Part shown: positions 1-10,363 of the stretch, piece by piece
Layout of the letters: each line of letters opens with the position of its first letter
Numbering within the stretch: position 1 is the first letter of the stretch
NCBI GenBank assembly: GCA_963758335.1
Contig: CAVWVF010000004.1
Span: 868,001 to 932,000 of the forward strand
Length of the DNA stretch: 64,000 nt
Reading direction: 5' to 3'
Source: Roseiarcus sp963758335
GTDB lineage: Bacteria; Pseudomonadota; Alphaproteobacteria; Rhizobiales; Beijerinckiaceae
Translations under genes and position numbers: made by a program
The notes under the pieces: model-generated
Told to the model about the DNA's origin: nothing
What the model saw: the letters and a program-made list of their open reading frames with translations, nothing else
Database searches by the model: none

Positions 1-3000
1 TCGGAGACCGCCCTCGAGGACCGCTGGTCCGTTCCCGAGGGCTGGTTCTACATGACGGGGATGCAGGCCCTCGTGCGCCTGCCGATCCAGCAGCGCCTTC
101 GCGACGCGGCGGCCGGCCTCAATACCGGCGGCTATATTTCCGGTTACCGCGGCTCCCCGATGGGCCGATACGACATCGAATTGTGGCGCGCAGGCGCAAT
201 CCTCGCGCAGCACAACATCGTCTTCCGCCCCGGCCTCAACGAAGACCTCGCCGCGACCGCCATTTGGGGCGCGCAGCACGTGGCGAGCTTTCCCGGCGCG
301 ACGGTCGACGGCGTGTTCGGCGTCTGGTACGGCAAGGGCCCCGGCGTCGACCGCTCCGGCGACGCGCTGCGCCACGCCAACTTCACCGGGACAGCGCCCA
401 GGGGCGGAGCGATCGCGCTCGCGGGCGACGACCACGGCGCGAAATCGTCGACCGCGGTGAATTTCTCCGACACGTCGTTCGTCGCGGTCGGCATGCCCGT
501 CCTCTATCCGTCGAACACCCAGGAGCTGATCGACTTCGGCCTGCACGGCATCGCGATGTCGCGTTTCTCCGTCTGCTGGGTCGGAATGAAAATGTCACCG
601 ACGTGGCCGAGGGCGGCGGCACTGTCTATGTCGGCCCGGACTCCTCGATCGTCATCCCCGAACGGCCGAGCAAACCGCCGGGCGGCGTGGGCGCCCGCAC
701 GATCGACATGCCGCTCATGCAAGAGGAGCGGCTCTACAACCACAAGCTTCCCGCCGCGCTCGCCTACGCCCGCGTCAATGAGCTGAACCGCGTGGTCGGC
801 GACAGCCCGAACGCCTGTGTCGGCCTCGTCGCGGCCGGAAAGGCGTGGCAGGATCTCCTGCAGGCGCTCAACAACCTCGGGCGCACCGACAAGGGCGCGG
901 CGCTCGGCCTGCGCCTCTTCAAGGTCGGCATGGGCTGGCCGCTCGACCCGGTTGCCGTGCGCGATTTCGCCCGCGGACTCGATCTCGTCGTCGTGATCGA
1001 GGAGAAGCGCCCGCTGCTCGAGGATCAGATCCGCTCAATCCTCTATGGGACGACGACCGCGCCGCGCATCGTCGGCAAGTATTTCGACGGGCCGACCTTC
1101 GAGCCGACCCACGGCGCGCCTGCCATTCCAAACTTCGGCGAGACGACGCCGGAACTGGTCGCCCAGGTGCTCGCGAGAGCGCTGAGCGAGCGCGATCCGG
1201 ATTGCTCCCTCAGCGCGCCGCCCGAGGCGCCGGTGAAAGGGCTCGCCAACCGTCCCGCGCCGGCGCGAAACCCCGGCTTCTGCGCCGGCTGTCCGCACAA
1301 CCGATCGACCCGGGTCCCCGAAGGCAGCCGCGCGCTCGCCGGCATTGGCTGCCACACCATGGCGATGCTGGTCAATCCGATGCAGACGACGACCGTCTCG
1401 CACATGGGCGGCGAGGGCGCCATGTGGCTCGGCCAGCAGCCCTTCACCCGCCAGAACCATGTCTTCGCCAATCTCGGCGACGGCACCTACGCCCATTCGG
1501 GCGTGCTCGCGGTGCGCCAGGCGGTGGCGGCCGACGTGCCGATCACCTACAAGATCCTCTACAACGGCTTCGTCTCGATGACGGGAGGACAGCCGATCGA
1601 GGGCGGCATGACGCCGGTCCAGATCCTGGGCGAGCTCGCTGCCGAGGGCGTCAAGAAGATGGCTCTCGTGGTCGACCAACCCGACCGCTATCTCGGCTTT
1701 TCGCTGCCGCCCGGCGTCGTTTTACGCCATCGCGACGCGATGGACGAGGTTCAGCGCGAGTTCCGCGAATTCAAGGGCGTCTCGGTCATCCTCTACGACC
1801 AGCCTTGCGCGACCGAGCGCCGGCGCCTGCGCAAGCGCGGCAAGTGGCCCGACCCGGCGATCCGCACCTTCATTCACCCGGAAGTGTGCGAAGGCTGCGG
1901 CGATTGCGGGCGCGTCTCCAATTGCATGGCGATCGAGCCGCTCGAGACCGAATGGGGCCGCAAGCGGCGCATCAACCAGTCGAGCTGCAACAAGGATTTC
2001 TCCTGCGTCGAGGGCTTCTGCCCGAGCTTCGTCACGGTCCATGGCGGACGGCCGCGCAGACCCGACGCCGCCGCGCCGCGCGATCTGCCGCCGGTTCCCG
2101 AGCCGGTCATGCCCGAGATGGGCGAGCGATGGAGCGTGCTCGTCGCGGGCATCGGCGGCTCGGGCGTCGTCACGGTCAGCCAGACGCTGGCCGTGGCCGC
2201 CTATCTCGACGGGTTGTTTAGCACCAATCTCGACCTCACGGGCCTCAGTCAGAAATACGGCGCCGTCACCTCGCATGTGCGCCTGGCGCGCAGATCCGAG
2301 TCGCTGCACGCTACGCGCATCGCCTCGGGAGAGGCGGATGCGCTGATCGGCTGCGACCTCATCGTCGCCGCGGGCGACGAATGTCTGTCGAAGCTCAAGC
2401 CCGACACGCGCGCCGTCATCGACGCGGATCTCATCCCGACGTCCGATTTCGCGCGCAATCCGAACTGGAGCGTCGACAAGGAGGGGCTAATCGAGCGGCT
2501 TAAGTCCTCGCTCGGCGACGCGGCCTTCGTTGTCGACGGGCAGCGCCTCGCCAAAGCGATTCTCGGCGACGCGATCGCCTCGAACATGTTCATGCTGGGA
2601 GCCGCCTGGCAAAAAGGTCTCGTGCCGGTCAGACGGGAAGCGATCGAGCGGGCGATCGAGCTCAACGGCGTCGCGATCGAGGTCAACAAACAGGCGTTCG
2701 AATGGGGCCGGCGCGCGGCGCACGACCTCGCCGGCGTCGAGAAACTCGTCGGCGAGCGCGAGCCCGCCCGTGAGGCCTCGCCGCCGCTCGACGCGCTGAT
2801 CACAAAGCGCGCGGACCATGTCAGGGTCTCGCGCGGAGAGGTGGCGAAGCGCTATCGCGCGCTCGTGGAGAAGGTGCGCTCCGAAACGAAGGCCGGTCTC
2901 GGCGAGGCGCTGACGGCGGCCGCGGCCCGCTCCTACCACCGGCTTCTCGCCGTCAAGGACGAATGGGAAGTGGCGCGGCTGTTCGCCGCGCCCGAGTTCG

Positions 3001-3437
3001 CCAAGGCGCTCGCCGAGGAGTTCGACGGGCCTTTCAAGCTCCATTTCCACATCGGCGCCTGGCCGTTCGCCCGTCCCGACCCGCGGAGCGGCGTCATGGG
3101 CAAGGGCGAAGCGGGGCCGTGGGCGATGACCGCCTTCCGCCTGATGGCGCGGCTTAGGTTCCTGCGCGGCACGCTCCTCGATCCGTTCCGCAACAGCGAC
3201 GAGCGCAAGCTCGAACGCAGGCTGGTCGGCGAATTCGAGGCGGACATCGACGACCTCGTCGCGGCGCGGCTCGCGCCCGGGAACTATGCGCTCGCCGTCC
3301 GCATCGCGAGCCTGCCCGAGGCGATCAAGGGCTACGGGCGGGTGAAGGAGGCGAGCGCCACGGAAGCCGCGAAAGCGCGGGCGAACGCGCTGCGGCAGTT
3401 GCGCGCCGTGCAAGTCCCGATGGAGCTGGCCGCATGA
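1..3437 (+). pseudogene. Indolepyruvate ferredoxin oxidoreductase family protein, 5'-partial, one frameshift
   Basis: This is a fused 2-oxoacid:ferredoxin oxidoreductase that decarboxylates aryl pyruvates to acyl-CoA with ferredoxin as acceptor. The frame is already open at base 1, so the start lies upstream. The N-terminal part reads in frame 1 (ISGYRGSP, then GMKMSP) and the family sequence resumes in frame 3 at about 591 (VTDVAEGGG), so one base is missing near the AAAA run at 589-592. Visible features are CAGCPHNRS, a TPP-type GDGTYAHSG stretch, a cysteine cluster (CEGCGDCGRVSNC, then SSCNKDFSC and FCPS) for iron-sulfur binding, and a C-terminal gamma-type domain opening with GIGGSGVVTV. 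The stop overlaps the next ATG. A single homopolymer indel could be a sequencing error. Confidence 0.88.
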
Positions 3438-4141
3438 CTATAGAGGGCAAGACGATCGTCGTGACCGGCGGCTTCGGCGCGCTGGGTGGCGCCGTTGCGG
3501 AGGCAGCTGTCCAGCGCGGCGCGTCCGTCGCCGCGCTGGATCTCGCGGCGACCGCGCCGGCCGGCGTTGCTGAGCGGCTCGGACCGAACGGGCTACTCGT
3601 CGGAGGCGTCGACCTCTCCCTGCCGCATGCGGCTGAGCGGGCGATGGCCGAGGCGGCGGCGAGATTCGGGCGGATCGACGCCCTGCTCAACATCGCCGGC
3701 GGCTTCCGCTGGGAGAAGATCGCCGACGCGGCCGACGCCGAGAGCTGGGACCGGATGTTCGCCATCAATCTGAAGACGGCGCTGAACGCGTCGCGCGCGG
3801 CCCTCCCCTATCTTCTCGAGAGCGGCGAAGGACGCATCGTCAACGTCGGCGCCCAACCGGCCGTCCATGCAGCCGAAGGCTTTGGGCCCTATGCCGCGAG
3901 CAAGGCCGCCGTCCACCGGCTGACCGAAAGCCTCGCCGACGAACTGAAGCTCAAAGGCGTGACCGTGAATGCGGTGCTGCCCTCGATCATTGACACGCCG
4001 GCCAACCGCGCCGACATGCCGGGCGCCGACTTCAGCCGCTGGGTTTCGCCCGCCGACCTCGCCGTCGTCATTCTGTTCCTGGCCTCCGACGAGGCCAGGG
4101 CCGTCACCGGGGCGCTGATCCCGGCGACGGGGCGAGCTTGA
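3434..4141 (+). CDS. SDR family NAD(P)-dependent oxidoreductase
   Basis: This is a classical short-chain dehydrogenase of 235 residues, the normal length. The N-terminal Rossmann motif is TGGFGALG at about residues 11-18, and NIAGG follows the third strand. The catalytic Tyr and Lys sit in YAASK near residue 154. The usual catalytic Ser strand reads IVNVGAQPA, so the Ser appears replaced by Ala or Gln, which is unusual and leaves catalysis uncertain. Its ATG overlaps the stop of the oxidoreductase upstream (ATGA), so the two are probably co-translated. The substrate cannot be read from sequence. A role with aromatic or acyl substrates next to indolepyruvate oxidation is only an inference. Confidence 0.85.
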   Translation: MTIEGKTIVVTGGFGALGGAVAEAAVQRGASVAALDLAATAPAGVAERLGPNGLLVGGVDLSLPHAAERAMAEAAARFGRIDALLNIAGGFRWEKIADAADAESWDRMFAINLKTALNASRAALPYLLESGEGRIVNVGAQPAVHAAEGFGPYAASKAAVHRLTESLADELKLKGVTVNAVLPSIIDTPANRADMPGADFSRWVSPADLAVVILFLASDEARAVTGALIPATGRA

Positions 4142-4261
4142 CGCTCAAGCCTAACCCGACTTCGCGGATTCGACCGGTCACAAGGCATTTTTTGACCTTT
4201 TGCGCTGGCCAAGTATTTGACTTTGCTTGCATCGATTGCACAGAACCAGCCGAAAACCCGC

Positions 4262-4428
4262 TGTAGTGAAGACCAACTAGACTCAACTCAGATTCCAAAG
4301 CACCACGAATCGTGTCACTGTCGATATTTATATTCCGCTCGGACGCTTGAGCTTTGCTTTACCAGCCTTGCTGTCGTCGAAACTGCACCTTTGCGGCCCC
4401 CCTCTGAAGCTGTCTTGTAGTGAAGACC
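4262..4428. repeat. 13-bp direct repeat bracketing a short lower-GC stretch
   Basis: TGTAGTGAAGACC occurs at 4262-4274 and again at 4416-4428. The DNA between is visibly less GC-rich than its surroundings. The whole stretch from 4142 to 4564 has no gene I can support. The repeats could be the ends of a small decayed insertion, or chance. Confidence 0.4.
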
Positions 4429-4564
4429 TTTTAGGTCAAGTTATTGATTTTATTGACCCAGGAATTCGAAAAACAGCCCAATCCGCGAAGACGGGCTAAG
4501 GTTGCAATTCCACGACGGGTTGGCGGGCCAGACCGCTCTCCGCAAGGGCCCGACAGGGTCTTTG

Positions 4565-5478
4565 TCAGGCGATCGAGGAGCCGAACGCGCTCAGTCTGTA
4601 GCCGAGCGCCGCAACTTCGAGGACGTCGTTGGGGGTCACGGCGCCGGCGGTTCCCGGCGCGGTAAATGCGTCAAAGGAATTGTTGGCGACGCTCGAAGCC
4701 CAGTCGGCGATGTCGCCTGTAGTCGAGAGGCGTGTAAGTCGCCGCGCCGTTCATCCTCGCGCCTTCGACGCCAATCCGGCCCATGACCTCAGTGAGCTCA
4801 TGTTCGGCGATGGAATAGAGATCGAACTGGTTCGACGACGGGGTCCCGCTCGTCCCGTAATACATGGGATAGGCGCTGCTGAAGCCGACATAGCCGTCGA
4901 GCGAGCTCGACGTCGGGTTGACGTAGCCGAACGCCTTGGTCTCGGCGCTGGTGATGAAGAACTGCGAGGAGGTCGGCTCGTTCGAAGCGCCGAAGCTGTA
5001 GCCGTCGCCGCGAAGCGCGTTGGTCACCGTGGCGTAATTGCTGAGATAGCCGTAACTTTCGCTCTCGCCGAGCGCGCCCGAACCGAGCGGCGAGCCAGCG
5101 ATCTCGCCATAGCCAACGTCGACGTCGATCACCTCTCTGGTCGAAAAGAACGAGGCGATATGTTTGGCCGCGGATTTCACCGCCTGAATGAATCCGGAGG
5201 GCGCGCTGCCGACCGAAGAGTCCCAGATCAGGTCCGAACCGAAGCCCGCCCGCGGAGCCGACGAGGGAGGGGGCCGGCGTCGCCGCGCTTGAACCCGTCG
5301 CCTGCGTCAAGTCGGAGCCATGGGTCGCCGCGCCGAACGCCGGCGACAGGGCTCCGGAGTCGCTCATCAAGTATTCCTGGCCGAGGCCGGGTCCTGACCA
5401 AGGCGCAAAGACGTTCGATCCGCCGAACGGAAGCCGCGATGACGTTGCGGCGCCCATAGACTGGTTCTCGAAGAACAT
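4565..5478 (-). pseudogene. Broken zinc-metalloprotease-like protein (HELTEVMGR motif)
   Basis: Three reading frames on the minus strand together spell one protein. The N-terminal part starts at ATG 5478 (MFFENQSMG) and runs to about 5250. The middle part (DLIWDSSVGS, then AEHELTEVMGR, a zinc-protease HExxx type motif) uses a second frame to about 4725. The C-terminal part (GDIADWASS to ALGYRLSAFGSSIA, stop at 4565-4567) uses a third. About 30 residues expected after YTPLD are missing, so there is at least one frameshift plus an internal deletion. The pattern resembles the NF038122-type secreted metalloprotease family of alphaproteobacteria (recalled, not searched). No functional product is expected. 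Confidence 0.7.
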
Positions 5479-5811
5479 GCTGAAGGTCCTGGACTTGCGA
5501 TAGGCGAGCCTACACCCGAGCGTGCATACGACGTCAATGATGATCCGTTCCCATGATTGCCCCTTTATTTTGAACACTTGACTGATTGACAGAGGATGGC
5601 TGGCGGTCCGCGCCGTGGAAGCCCGGCTCGAAACAGGCGCCGCCGGGCTGCGCCGCCGCTGAGTCGACGGACGCATGAGCGAGGGCTGCGTCGCTTTGGT
5701 TTCGGTCGATTGGGATGTCCACGCCGCCGCCGGCGGCCTTGCAACCGCGAGCTTTCCCAGCGTACACGCGGAAAGTCAGAAACCAAGTCACTGCTTCGGG
5801 AGGAGGGCGAG
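5479..5811. other. Intergenic, no gene seen
   Basis: Both strands carry short open frames here, but none has a recognisable domain, a good ribosome site or codon character distinct from a shadow. Nothing further can be said. Confidence 0.5.
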
Positions 5812-6962
5812 GTGATTCCTGTGGAGGCCGCTGAGACCGTCGGCATGAGCGCACGCCGCCTCGAGCGCAGCCGACCCGCGATGCAGGCATACGTCGATCG
5901 CGGCGTCTATGCCGGCGTCAGCACGCTGATCGCGCCGCGGCGTCGTCGTTCACGCCGAGCAGTTCGGCTGGAAGGACAAGGAAGCGCGGTCGCCGATGAA
6001 AGACGACACGATCTTCCGCCTCTATTCGATGACCAAGCCGATCGTTTGCACCGCGTTGATGACGCTGTACGAAGAGGGCCTGGTTCCAGCTCATCGATCC
6101 GGTGGCGAAATACATTCCGGACTTCGGTCGGGTGAAGGTGCTCGACTCGGACGGCGAACTCGTCAATCCGGCCAGGCCGATCGCGGTCGGCGATCTGATG
6201 ACCCACACGAGCGGCCTCACCTATCATTTTCTGGAGGATTCGCCGGTCAGCAGAATGTACGCGCAGGGCAAGCTCCTCGACCCGCGCATCCCGCTCGGGG
6301 CCGCAATCGCCGACCTCGCGCAGTATCCGCTGGCCTTCCAGCCGGGATCACGCTTTCACTACAGCGTCGGCATCGACGTCGCGGCCCGCATGATCGAAGT
6401 CATTTCCGGCCGGCCGCTCGGCGCGTTTCTTCGCGAGAGGCTGTTCGAGCCGCTCGGCATGGTCGACACGGCCTTCGGCGTTCCTCCGCAGGAAAGGCAT
6501 CGCCTGGCCGCCATGTATGGCCGGCCCGACCTGATCGATCCGGCCCAGACCTCCCCCGCCCTGTTCGCCCTCTGGCAAGAAGGCTTCAACGAAGGGATCG
6601 ACGTCTCCAACACCTACCCGGTCGACGACCCGGAGGTTTTCGCGCGCGGGGGCCATGGCCTCTTTGGGACGATCCGCGACTACTTTCGCTTCGCCCAGAT
6701 GCTGGCCAACGGCGGCCATCTCGAAGGGGCGCGGATTCTGGCGCGCAAGACCCTTGCGCTCATCCACGCCAATCATCTGTCGCCGGCGCTGCTCCCCATC
6801 GAGATCGCGGGATTGCCTCTGCCGGGCTATGGCTTCGGCCTCGGCTCGCGCGTGCTCCTCGACGTGGCGCAGAGCGGAGCGCCGGGCACCCAGTCGATGA
6901 TGAGCGCCGACCTGCCGGAACTCGGCCTGCGCGCCCTGGCTTATCAGGCGATCGCGGACTAG
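5812..6962 (+). pseudogene. Broken beta-lactamase family serine hydrolase
   Basis: Three frames join into one class C beta-lactamase/EstB-like esterase. GTG 5812 follows a GGAGGAGGGCG ribosome site. The N-terminal part (MSARRLERS) runs to about 5935. A second frame carries the catalytic SxxK motif as SMTK in FRLYSMTKP at about 6030. A third frame from about 6085 (DPVAKYIPDFG, HTSGLTYHF, HYSVGIDV as the YxN-like region) runs to the stop at 6962. Near the end, LLDVAQSGAPGT joins directly to QSMMSADLP, where relatives have a further stretch of about 28 residues with the GWGG segment. Two frameshifts and an internal deletion make it a pseudogene. Confidence 0.75.
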
Positions 6963-7117
6963 CTGGCTATAGCGGGATGAGTTTAAGTCTGTCCATTAGC
7001 CGGCGTTGGCGAAGGCGTTGGCGCATTCCAGGGCGGTGTCGGTTCCGAGGAGTTGGCCAGCGACCGAGGAAAAGAGAACTGTACTACGAATCGAAAACGC
7101 GCCCGGAATCGCGCAAA

Positions 7118-7195
7118 ATTTCCTTGTTCTCGTGCGAAAGTTCCCTGTTCTCATGCAAAAGCTCCCTGTTCCGCGAAATGAAATTCCCGGTTTCT
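7118..7195. repeat. 21-22 bp periodic intergenic repeat, locus 1
   Basis: Units containing TTCC(C/T)TGTTC start their CCTG core at 7122, 7144, 7165 and, degenerate, 7187, giving steps of 22, 21 and 22 bp. The same motif, in either orientation, recurs near 29700-29870, 42020-42190, 45700-45890 and 53470-53565. Outside this array, 6963-7442 holds no gene I can support. Confidence 0.7.
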
Positions 7196-7442
7196 GGACG
7201 GGAGCGGCGGTCGCTCGACCGCCTCGGCAGATCTCCGCGGCGGGCCGGCGCCACGGCGGCACCCGGTCGGCGCCGCGCCTGTTACGCCCGCAGGCGGCTG
7301 TCAAAACTGTTGGCGAAAGTCATATTCTGTGCTATGTTTGTTCCCGGTCTCATGGGAGCTCTTGAGCAACAGACTTCATCCTTCGAGGCCCGCTTCGCGG
7401 ACTCCTCGGCGGAGGGGTGGGTTTGAATAAGAGCCAGCTCTT

Positions 7443-9177
7443 GTAATCGGGGCAAATTTCCGGGCGGAAGGGGGGAGTCAAGCGTCGGAAAGTATGATTC
7501 AAGCTGGGGATGTCCGTTGATTCGGGTGATCCGCTTGAGCGCATGACGCCGGCCGAGCTCATCGGCCTGGTTCGCACTTTGATTGGCGAAGTGACCCGCT
7601 TTCAGGCGGAGTACGAGAAGGTGAGCGGGGCGTTGGCCAAGCTGAGGGTCGAGCATCAGGCGGTCAAGGACGAACTGGCGCGATTGAAGAAACTGCCGCC
7701 GCGGCCGCCGCAGAAACCCTCGGGGATGGACAAGGCGACGGACCGACCGGATTCGCAAGCGAACGCGCCCAAGGGCGGGCGGTCGACGCAGCGGCGCGGC
7801 AGCAACCTGGACAAGCTGACGGTCACGCAAACCATCGAGGTGAAGGTCGACGCGCCAGCGGGTTCCCGCCACAAGGGCTACGAAGAGATCGTCGTTCAGG
7901 ACTTGGTTCTGAATCCTTTGGTGACCCGCTATCGGCGCGAGCGCTGGCAAACGCCGGATGGGAAGACTCTGATCGCGCCGCTCGATCCCGGGATCGTCGG
8001 TGGCTATGGCCCGCATCTTCAGCGCCTGATCTTGATGCTGCACTTTCAGGGACAGATGACCTGCGAGCGGATTCTGGCGCTGCTGAACGGCGTCGGCGTG
8101 GTGATTTCGAAACGCCAGGTGGTGCGCCTGCTGGCCGCCAGGCTCGAGACGTTCCGCGCTGAGGACGCCGAGGTGCTGAAGACCGGATTGAGCAGCGCTT
8201 CCTTCGTCACGGTCGACGACACCGGCGCCCGCCATCGAGGCAAGAGCGGCGTGACGACCCAGATCGGTTCCGACAGCTTCACCACGTTTCGAACCGGCCC
8301 GAGCAAGTCCCGCCTGGCGTTCCTGCGCAATCTCCTGGGCGGCGCGGCCTCTTACGTGGTCAACGAGGCGGCGCTCGTCTACATGCGGGCTTGCAATCTG
8401 AGCCTCAGCCTCATCGACACGCTCGCGGGCCATCCGACGCGGCTTTTTGCGTCTCACGAAGACTGGACGAGCCATCTGAACGCGCTCGGATTCGCCGATC
8501 TCAGGATCACCCCCGATCCGGTGCGGGTCGCCAGCGAGGGTGCTCTGTGGGGCGCCGTTCGCGAGCAAGGCCTGCTCGGCCAAGCCATCGTCGTGTCAGA
8601 CGGCGCCGGCCAGTTCCGCGTCGGCGAACACGCCTTGTGCTGGGTGCACGCCGAACGCCTGGTCCACAAGCTCATCCCCGCCAACGACAAGCAGCGCAAC
8701 GCGATCGAGGTCGCACGGCGCATGATCTGGTGGTTCTATCGCGCCTTAAAAGAATACAAGCTCGCCCCGAGCCTCGAGAAAGCCGAGCGTTTGCGGGCGC
8801 AGTTCGACCGCATCTTCAACCGCTCCAGAACCGGCTACGCCACCCTCGACAGCCTGCTCAGGCGCCTCTTTCGCCTCAAGGACGATCTCTTGCGCGTCCT
8901 CGACCATCCCCATATTCCGCTGCACACCAACGCCTCGGAAAACGACATCCGCGTCTTCGTCACCAAGCGCAAAATCTCCGGCGGGACCCTCAGCGACAGA
9001 GGCCGCGACGCCCGCGACGTCATGCTCGGGCTCGCCAAGACCTGCAGGAAGCTCAAAATCCCCTTCTTCGACTATCTCGGCGCTCGCCTCGCCATTCCAG
9101 GCCCCGAAATCCCCGATCTCGCAACTCTCGTCAGGCCCGCCCCAAGCTAACGCCGCCCGGAAATTCGCCCCGGTTAC
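7443..9177 (+). mobile_element. Complete IS66-type insertion sequence (copy 1)
   Basis: The left end at 7443 begins GTAATCGGGG and the right end, read inward from 9177, begins GTAACCGGGG. The two inverted repeats match over about 25 bp (7443-7467 and 9153-9177) with two mismatches, and GTAA ends are typical of IS66. An 8-bp target duplication CAGCTCTT lies directly outside both ends (7435-7442 and 9178-9185), which is also the IS66 size. The element is 1735 bp and encodes one transposase, as in single-gene (TnpC only) IS66 relatives. Joining the flanks restores an uninterrupted pre-insertion sequence. Confidence 0.95.
7510..9150 (+). CDS. IS66 family transposase (TnpC)
   Basis: The 546-residue transposase has an N-terminal coiled-coil region (about residues 10-55), a Pro/Lys/Arg-rich linker, and a DDE catalytic core. 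The DDE residues are most likely the Asp in TVDDTGARH, the Asp in VVSDGAGQF and the Glu in NASENDIRVF. The CWVH motif of IS66 transposases is present (ALCWVHAERL). The ATG at 7510 lies 67 bp inside the left end, and the stop lies just before the right inverted repeat. Copy 2 at 19762 differs by Arg to Lys (AARLETF/AAKLETF), Trp to Cys in this CWVH motif, and one extra C near the 3' end that removes the stop. Confidence 0.93.
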   Translation: MSVDSGDPLERMTPAELIGLVRTLIGEVTRFQAEYEKVSGALAKLRVEHQAVKDELARLKKLPPRPPQKPSGMDKATDRPDSQANAPKGGRSTQRRGSNLDKLTVTQTIEVKVDAPAGSRHKGYEEIVVQDLVLNPLVTRYRRERWQTPDGKTLIAPLDPGIVGGYGPHLQRLILMLHFQGQMTCERILALLNGVGVVISKRQVVRLLAARLETFRAEDAEVLKTGLSSASFVTVDDTGARHRGKSGVTTQIGSDSFTTFRTGPSKSRLAFLRNLLGGAASYVVNEAALVYMRACNLSLSLIDTLAGHPTRLFASHEDWTSHLNALGFADLRITPDPVRVASEGALWGAVREQGLLGQAIVVSDGAGQFRVGEHALCWVHAERLVHKLIPANDKQRNAIEVARRMIWWFYRALKEYKLAPSLEKAERLRAQFDRIFNRSRTGYATLDSLLRRLFRLKDDLLRVLDHPHIPLHTNASENDIRVFVTKRKISGGTLSDRGRDARDVMLGLAKTCRKLKIPFFDYLGARLAIPGPEIPDLATLVRPAPS

Positions 9178-9185
9178 CAGCTCTT

Positions 9186-9234
9186 GCTCGAACCCTTTGA
9201 AAACGCTCAAAACGGCAATGGGCAGGTCTTGTAA
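9186..9234. repeat. Short dispersed repeat, copy 1
   Basis: GCTCAAAACGGCAATGGGC followed by a TCTTGTAAGA-like tail occurs here and again at about 53850-53887, with only a few mismatches over some 45 bp. IS66 copy 1 is inserted immediately upstream. In one frame both copies end in a peptide tail reading AQNGNG and a stop, so it may be the 3' remnant of a gene, but I cannot identify it. Confidence 0.5.
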
Positions 9235-9351
9235 GAAGTTGGCATGAATGCGCGGTCGGCGCCCCGTCCGTTTGGCGTCGATCCCGCTCTAGTGCTGTCC
9301 TCCCGCCGCGCCGCCGTGCTATAGCCGCGGCGCGACCGACGAGGCAGGCGC

Positions 9352-10302
9352 ATGGGCGATCTCTTGCACGGAGCATGGCGCGCGGAGGGAGATTTCCCCC
9401 GCGACCGGACCGGCCGCTTCGTTCGGCCCGACGCGCCGTTCCGCAATTGGGCGACAGCGGACGGATCGCCCGGCCCGAGCGGGGCCGCCGGCTTCAAGGC
9501 CGAGGTCGGCCGTTATCATCTCATCGTTTCGCTCGCCTGCCCTTGGGCGCACCGGACCCTCATCTTCCGCAAGCTGAAGGGACTCGAGGGCATGATCTCG
9601 CTCTCGGTCGTCCACTGGCTGCTCGGCGAGCGCGGCTGGACCTTCGACGAAGGGCTTGGCGTCATTCCCGACCCGCTGTTCGGCGCGAAGCTCCTGAGCG
9701 AGTTCTACCTCAAGGCGCGGCCCGACTTCAGCGGCCGCGTCACCGTGCCGGTCCTGTGGGACCAGGAGACGAATACGATCGTCAACAACGAATTGTCCGA
9801 GATCATCCGCATGTTCAACAGCGCCTTCGACCGCGTCGGCGCGGCGCAGGGCGACTATTACCCGGCAGAGCTCAGAAGCGAGATCGACGCCCTGAACGGC
9901 CGCATCTACGCGACCGTCAACAACGGCGCCTACCGCGCGGGCTTCGCCACCACACAGGAGGCATACGAAGAGGCGTTCCGCGCCCTGTTCGAGACGCTCG
10001 ACTGGCTCGAGACGCGGCTTGCCCGCCAGCGCTACCTGTGCGGCGAGCGGCTGACGGAAGCCGACTGGCGGCTCTTCACCACCCTCATCCGCTTCGACCC
10101 GGTCTATTTCGGCCACTTCAAGTGCAACCTCCGGGAGATCAGGGACTACAAGGCGCTGAGCCGCTATCTGCGCGAACTCTATCGTTGGCAGGGCGTGGCC
10201 GAGACGGTCGATTTCGGCCACATCAAGCACCATTATTACGTGAGCCATCACCGGATCAATCCGACCGGCATCGTGCCGCTCGGACCGGAGCTCGAGCTCT
10301 GA
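9352..10302 (+). CDS. Glutathionyl-hydroquinone reductase-like glutathione S-transferase (Xi class, YqjG type)
   Basis: The 316-residue protein matches the length and layout of Xi-class enzymes that use glutathione to reduce glutathionyl-hydroquinones. An N-terminal thioredoxin-like domain carries the catalytic cysteine in SLACPWAHRT at about residue 63, followed by VPVLWDQET and the family stretch NNELSEIIRMFN. The C-terminal helical domain contains LTEADWRLFTTLIRFD and ends with YYVSHHRINPTGIVP, all typical of the family. ATG 9352 is the first in the open frame and matches family starts. It stands alone, downstream of the IS66 element. Confidence 0.92.
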   Translation: MGDLLHGAWRAEGDFPRDRTGRFVRPDAPFRNWATADGSPGPSGAAGFKAEVGRYHLIVSLACPWAHRTLIFRKLKGLEGMISLSVVHWLLGERGWTFDEGLGVIPDPLFGAKLLSEFYLKARPDFSGRVTVPVLWDQETNTIVNNELSEIIRMFNSAFDRVGAAQGDYYPAELRSEIDALNGRIYATVNNGAYRAGFATTQEAYEEAFRALFETLDWLETRLARQRYLCGERLTEADWRLFTTLIRFDPVYFGHFKCNLREIRDYKALSRYLRELYRWQGVAETVDFGHIKHHYYVSHHRINPTGIVPLGPELEL

Positions 10303-10363
10303 TCTCGGAGAGGGGAAATTTCTTGACGGCAGCGTCAGACGGTCCGCGCCGAGAATTCCATAA

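Noticed and set aside
845..2221. 458-codon plus-strand frame rich in Arg/Ala inside the oxidoreductase gene
   Set aside because: Out-of-frame shadow of a high-GC gene; no start context or domain.
1035..3413. Long minus-strand frames over the indolepyruvate oxidoreductase
   Set aside because: No conserved motifs; the plus strand carries clear iron-sulfur and TPP motifs through the whole stretch.
7282..8583. 433-codon minus-strand frame over IS66 copy 1, and its twin over copy 2 (19476-20822)
   Set aside because: Antisense shadow of the transposase; the same frame recurs in copy 2 only because the DNA is duplicated.
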